In this document: piece after piece, positions 60,072-64,000 of the stretch
Layout of the letters: the number at the start of each line of letters is the position of its first letter
Position numbering within the stretch: position 1 is the first letter of the stretch
Source: Rhinopomastus cyanomelas
Lineage: Eukaryota; Chordata; Aves; Bucerotiformes; Rhinopomastidae
Direction of reading: 5' to 3'
NCBI GenBank assembly: GCA_013400115.1
Contig: VXBP01007145.1
Coordinates: forward strand, 1-64,000
Length of the DNA: 64,000 bases
Program-made: the position numbers and the translations under genes
The notes under the pieces: generated by a model
Database searches by the model: none
What the model saw: the letters and a program-made list of their open reading frames with translations, nothing else
Told to the model about the DNA's origin: nothing

Positions 60072-60121
60072 CTATTGAGCAGCACCAAGCTCATCCAGCC
60101 CAACCTAGGAACTAACATCAC
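60072..60121 (-). mobile_element. CR1 3' tip, type T2, minus strand, left part of a split copy
   Basis: About 50 bp (AAGCTCATCCAGCCCAACCT, AACTAACATCAC) that stops where the T2 copy at 61247 resumes in consensus order. Confidence 0.75.
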
Positions 60122-61246
60122 AAAACATTAGGGATTGGAAGGGACCTTGGAAGATCATCTAGTCCAATCCCCCTGCCAGAGCAGGATCACCTAGATGTAA
60201 ATTGCTGGGTGTTTTGTGGTGGGGTGTTTCTTTAAAAAAAAATCTTAATCACAGCTGCGAGTCCAGCTATCCCAGCTGTTCCCAGGTAGCTCAATACACT
60301 GAAGACCAGACCCTTCCAAAACAACACCATCTCCTTCTAGATGGCAGAGGACAGGATGGCAGAGCTCACAAAACCTGCATTTCCTACTTCTCTGGGCATC
60401 CATATGTACTGGCTGTACTGATGAACTCGGGGTTGTTTTGAAAATGGCCTTGAGTCTCAGAAAGTGAGTAGCTCTGCTTCAACCTACTCTAACAGACTTA
60501 GTGATTAAGTCCTGCTCACCTCAATAAAAGCAAAGACAACCATCATGGGGAAATTCAGAGAAGCCCGTCAGAATCACACATGGTCAGCTGTAGCTTTTAC
60601 CTGGCCTTGCACTCAGCACTACAGTAAATAAAAACAGATTTGGAAGCTTTAGATGCCTCTCCATCTATTTTTCCTCATTCAAGACTTTGCCTCCAAGTTT
60701 CAGAAAAAAAAACCACAATCCGTTTATTCCTCAGCAAGTGCCCCTCCACCTAAAAACTGCAAACACTTACCCTCTGAAGGTCCAAACACAGCCCTTTCAG
60801 CTCCTACTCCTTCAGAGATCCCAGCACTTGTGATGCTGTGCTCTCTTTTCTTCCCCCTACTCCAGCAGGTAATTGCCATGAAAATTACCTGAGCAATCAC
60901 CTTCAGGCAATGAGCACACCTGCCTCAAACAACAACCCGGGGCAGAAAGCCAGCGAGGAGGCTCCAGTTACACCAGGCTGTGTCAAGGAAACTCAAACCA
61001 TCTAAATCTGTGCTTATCTTGGGATTACCAGCCTCAATGTAATCATAAGCACAAGCACAATTCAGGTCTACCGTCCTTCCTAGAAGAACTAGCCCCGTTC
61101 GCATGTACCATAAAAGGACAGTCTCAGCAAAAGTGATTCCCAGCACCCGGTCCATGAATTTCAAGTTAGCTCCTCAGGGAATTCTCAGACATGCAGACAA
61201 CTACTGCCAGTTTGAAGGGCTTCTAGGGACAATGAAAAGCCACAGC
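60122..61246 (-). mobile_element. 1,125-bp chimeric insert ending in a CR1 T1 tail
   Basis: Flanked by ACATCAC at 60115-60121 and 61247-61253 and sitting inside a T2 CR1. Read on the minus strand, about 1,049 bp of unrecognised sequence is joined to 76 bp of T1 CR1 3' tail (60122-60197, ending CATTAGGGATTGG in reverse). This looks like one retrotransposition event that carried foreign sequence in front of a CR1 tail. A 79-codon minus ORF (60925-61164) inside shows no domain I recognise. Confidence 0.65.
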
Positions 61247-61800
61247 ACATCACTACAGTGGACAGACCAGGGCACTAAGGGCCACAGACAGGATGTCCAA
61301 CATCTCCAGAGATAGGAACTCCACCACTGCCCTGGAAAGTCCATTCCAAGATCTGATCACCCTTTCCATCAGAAGGGCTTCCTAACATCAAACCTAACTC
61401 TCCCCTGGCAGCTTCAGGCACTGCTCTCTCATCCTAGTGCTGGTTGCCTGGGAGAAGAGCCCAAAACCCCCACCTGACCACAACCTCCCTTCAGAGAGTT
61501 GTAGAGAGGGAGAAGTTCCCCCTGAGTGTCCTATCTTCAAGGCTAAAAAGTCCCAGCTCCCTCATCTTCTTCTCATCACACTTTCTCTCCAGTCCCTTCC
61601 CCAGCTTTGTTGTTCCTTTGGACCCACTCCAGCCCCTCAATCTCTTTCTTGAAGTGAGGGCCCACAACTGTCCCCAGTATTCAAGGGGTGGCCTCACCAG
61701 TGCCCACTATAGAGGGAGAATGGCTGATCCAAGCTAGGATGCCACTGGCCTTCCAGGCCAACTGGACACCCTGCTGACTCCTGTTCAGCCTGTTGTCTAA
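61247..61800 (-). mobile_element. CR1, type T2, minus strand, right part of a split copy
   Basis: Continues T2 from ACATCACTACAGTGGACAGA for about 550 bp into ORF2-tail sequence. A gap relative to other T2 copies lies near 61720. Confidence 0.92.
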
Positions 61801-61804
61801 TATC

Positions 61805-63050
61805 GTCTAATGGAGATAACTTTCTGGCACAGATGGTTAAGGAGCCAACAAGGGGAAACACAGTCCTTGACTTACTACTTGTTAACAGAGAAGATCTTGT
61901 TGGGGGTGTAATGGTTGGAGGCAGTCTTGGACAAAGCAATCATGAAATATTAGTGTTCTCAATTCTTGGTGAAGCAAGGAGGTGGGCCAGCGAAACTACA
62001 ACGTTGGACTTCCTGAGGGCAGACTTTGGTGTCTTTCAGAACATGGTTAAGAGAGTCCCTTGAGAGACACTTCTGGAGGATGTGGAGGCCCAGGAAGGCT
62101 GGGTATACTTTAAGGAATTAATTTTAAAGGTGCAAGAGCTGCCCATCCCCAAGTCACGTAAGACAAGATGACTGGATAGGACACCTGCCTGGCTGAACAC
62201 AGAACTTTGGCTGGAACTCAGGAGTAAAAGGAGAGATTATAGTCTCTGGTAATTTATGAGGATTACAAACACACACAGTGAAGTTATGTAGGGAGAAAAT
62301 TAGGAAGACCAAAGGTCACCAAAACAAAATTGGCCACTGTAGTGAAGGATAGCAAAAAAAGGTACATTAACAGTAAGAGGAGGGGTAGGGATCATCTCAA
62401 CATGTTGCTAGATGCAGAGGGGAACACAGTGAACAAAAATAAGGCTGAGGTGCTTAATGCCTTCTTTGCCTCAGTCTTTCATAGTAAGATTAGTAGTTCC
62501 CTGGGTGCACAGTGCCCTGAGATGGAAGATAGGGATGGGAAATAGAATAGGCCCCTCATAATCCATGAGGAAATAGTTATGAGCCTACTTCATGAGCTCA
62601 TAAGTCTATGGGGCCAGACAGATTACACCCTAGAGTACTGAGGAAGCTGGCAGATGTGATTGCCCAGCCACTCTCCATAATCTTTCAACAATCTTGGTTA
62701 ACAGGGGTTGTCCCAATGGCCTGGAGGCTGGCAGATGAGACACTCATTTTAGGAAGGGCCAGAAAGAGGATCCTGGCAACTACAGGCCTGTCAGTCTCAC
62801 TTTGTTGCCAGGGAAGGTTATGGAACAGATCATCTCAAGAGCGATCATGGAGCAATTAAAGGTTAACCAGGTGATCAGACCCAGTTAGTATGGGTTCATG
62901 AGAGGCAGGTCCTGCTTGACAAACCTGATCTCATTCTATGATAAGGTGACCTGCTTAGTGGATGAGCGGAAAGCCTGTCGATGTAGTCTATCTGGGATTC
63001 AGTGAGGCTTTTGACACTGTCTCCCTTAAGATCCTCATGAATAAGGGGCT
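61805..63050 (+). pseudogene. CR1 ORF2 remnant, copy C
   Basis: Starts at the end of the endonuclease domain (FLAQMVKEPTRG, then GGSLGQSNHEI where SDHE is expected, so the Asp is replaced by Asn). The linker is recognisable at 62330-62545 (EVLNAFFASVFHS) and RT begins with MGPDRLHPRVL at 62608. SCLTNLISFYDKV is at about 62905-62945 with frameshifts around it. Motif A reads LGFSEAFDTVS near 62990-63020, so its catalytic Asp is lost. It then jumps at about 63035 to the distal tail: the RT active site and thumb are deleted. Several stops confirm a long-dead copy. Confidence 0.88.
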
Positions 63051-63135
63051 GCCCCTGTCATGGAAAGGCATGTACTCTGCACCCACAAAGCTGGTGAAGG
63101 GCCTGGAGAATATATCTGATGAAGAGAAACTGAGA
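61805..63135 (+). mobile_element. CR1 copy C, old and internally deleted
   Basis: 1.3 kb, sense, more diverged from A and B than they are from each other. It ends in a short ORF2-tail piece (GTGAAGGGCCTGGAGAATAT) and lacks its own 3' end, because the next antisense CR1 begins there. Confidence 0.88.
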
Positions 63136-63555
63136 TCACAGAATCACAGAATCACAGAATCATTAGGGATTGGAATGGACCTCGAAAGATCATCTAGTCC
63201 AATCCCCCTGACACAGCAGGTTCACCTAGACCAAGTCACCAAAGATCACATCCAGGCAGATCTTAAACATCTCCAGAGAAGGAGACTCCACAACCCCCCT
63301 GGGCAGCCTGTTCCAGTGCTCCGTCACCCTCACCGGGAAGAAGTTCCTTCTCAGGTTGATGTGGAACCTCCTATGTTCCAGCTTACACCCATTGCCCCTC
63401 GTCCTATCACTACATGACACTGAGAATAGCCCGGCCCATCCTCCTGACACCCACCCCTCAAATATTTATAGACATTAATGAGGTCACCCCTCAGTCTCCT
63501 ATTCTCCAAGCTAAAGAGACCCAGCTCTGAACCGTTGTTCTTCAAACATATCCAG
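63136..63555 (-). mobile_element. CR1 3' end, type T1, minus strand
   Basis: Three octamer units (ATCACAGAATCACAGAATCA) then a clean T1 pattern for about 400 bp with the ORF2 C-terminal tail in antisense (LGLFSLENRRLRGD). Little decay, so probably among the youngest here. Confidence 0.94.
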
Positions 63556-63807
63556 TGAACAGTCCTTCAAACTCACTGACTCATGGCTCAGCTGTCAATA
63601 TCTGGAGCAGAAGTGGTGGCTGCCAGGATTTCAGGTACCAAACCCAGGAAGCAATGAAGAACTTTCCAGGCTGCTGTCTTTGAAGCTGGTGTCCAACGGT
63701 CTTCAAAGACCATTGCAGCAGCAGCACAGCCTGTACCCTCCTTAACTTTGCATGTTCATCCATAAGGCAGCCACAAATCCCCTTCTTGACCCACAATTGG
63801 GTTTTCG
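63556..63807. other. No gene or repeat recognised
   Basis: About 250 bp with a small inverted repeat (GGTCTTCAAAGACC, 63699-63712). A 71-codon minus ORF shows no motif. Confidence 0.35.
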
Positions 63808-64000
63808 CTTTAGACTAGACCTCAGGAAAAGATTCTTGAACCTGACGGTGGGGGATGCCTGGAACAGGTTGCCCAGAGAGGTGGTGGAACCCTATCCCTT
63901 GAGCCATTCAAGGTGAGGCTGGATGCGGCTCTGGGCAATCTGTTCTGGTGAATGATGGCCCTGCTTGCTGTAGGAGGGTTGGACTGGATGACCTTTGTAG
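63808..64000 (+). mobile_element. CR1 3' end, type T3, sense, cut by window end
   Basis: Sense T3 tail (GGGGGATGCCTGGAACAGGT, GGTTGGACTGGATGACCTTT) running off the end. Nearly the same start point as the T3 copy at 22905. Confidence 0.9.

Noticed and set aside
60925..61164. 79-codon minus ORF inside the chimeric insert as a retrogene
   Set aside because: No recognisable domain, short, and no match from memory; kept only as a note under the insert.
1..64000. tRNA genes, CRISPR arrays, bacterial or phage gene clusters
   Set aside because: No tRNA B-box with a matching A-box, no regularly spaced direct repeats, and no compact operon-like coding. The sequence is clearly vertebrate non-coding DNA with LINEs.

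Overview
The window reads as vertebrate, specifically avian, nuclear DNA with no intact host gene. It carries about sixty recognisable copies and fragments of the bird LINE CR1 (chicken repeat 1). Adding the intervals listed here by eye, they fill about 40% of the 64 kb. That load is far above most birds and is what is known for woodpeckers and their relatives (Piciformes), so I infer a piciform or similarly CR1-rich bird; the order is an inference, not a reading. No tRNA, rRNA, CRISPR array, bacterial-type operon or recognisable protein-coding host exon was found. The best reading is an intron or intergenic region filled by repeated waves of retrotransposition.

Layout. 0.3-5.3 kb: a cluster of short CR1 copies on both strands. 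6.3-10.2 kb: copy A, the most complete CR1, with ORF1 (GDSL esterase domain) followed by ORF2 (endonuclease plus reverse transcriptase), itself interrupted by a smaller CR1. 10.7-24.4 kb: many 3' fragments, including one at 14.1-14.5 kb that carries a 256-bp hAT-type DNA transposon with perfect 8-bp target duplication. 24.4-28.6 kb and 30.0-34.2 kb: mostly repeat-free stretches, one with a possible LTR. 34.2-51 kb: further CR1 copies, mainly on the minus strand. 51.0-51.9 kb: a CR1 with the end of ORF2. 53.2-55.9 kb: a solo LTR with 5-bp target duplication directly upstream of copy B, a 5'-truncated CR1 ORF2 in the same orientation. 56.7-58.2 kb and 60.1-61.8 kb: two minus-strand CR1 copies each split by a foreign insert bounded by short direct repeats. 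61.8-63.1 kb: copy C, an old, internally deleted ORF2. The window ends inside another CR1.

CR1 3' ends fall into at least eight signature types, given as read on the + strand of minus-oriented copies: T1 ATTAGGGATTGGAAGGGACC, T2 GAGGCTGGAAAAGCC, T3 CTCCAAAGGGCACCTACTCC, T4 GGCCAGGGTTGGAAGGGACC, T5 CATCATGACTGGAAAAGACC, T6 (CCAACCATCAACCC after GGTTGGAAAAGACC), T7 TTTAGGTTGGAAAAGACC with CCAACCC, T8 CACCAGACCAGGCTGCCCAG. These labels are mine, not database names. Copies A and B and several of the longest fragments are T1. Almost all copies are 5'-truncated and end in the CR1 octamer repeat (ATTCTGTG/ATTCTATG), as expected for target-primed reverse transcription. None can encode an active element: frameshifts, stops and lost catalytic residues were found in every ORF2.

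I did not find a new gene system. The observations most worth checking are the hAT insertion, the 1,125-bp chimeric insert at 60.1-61.2 kb, the LTR-CR1 fused reading frame at 53.6-54.8 kb, and the shared FADN change in the reverse transcriptase active site of copies A and B.
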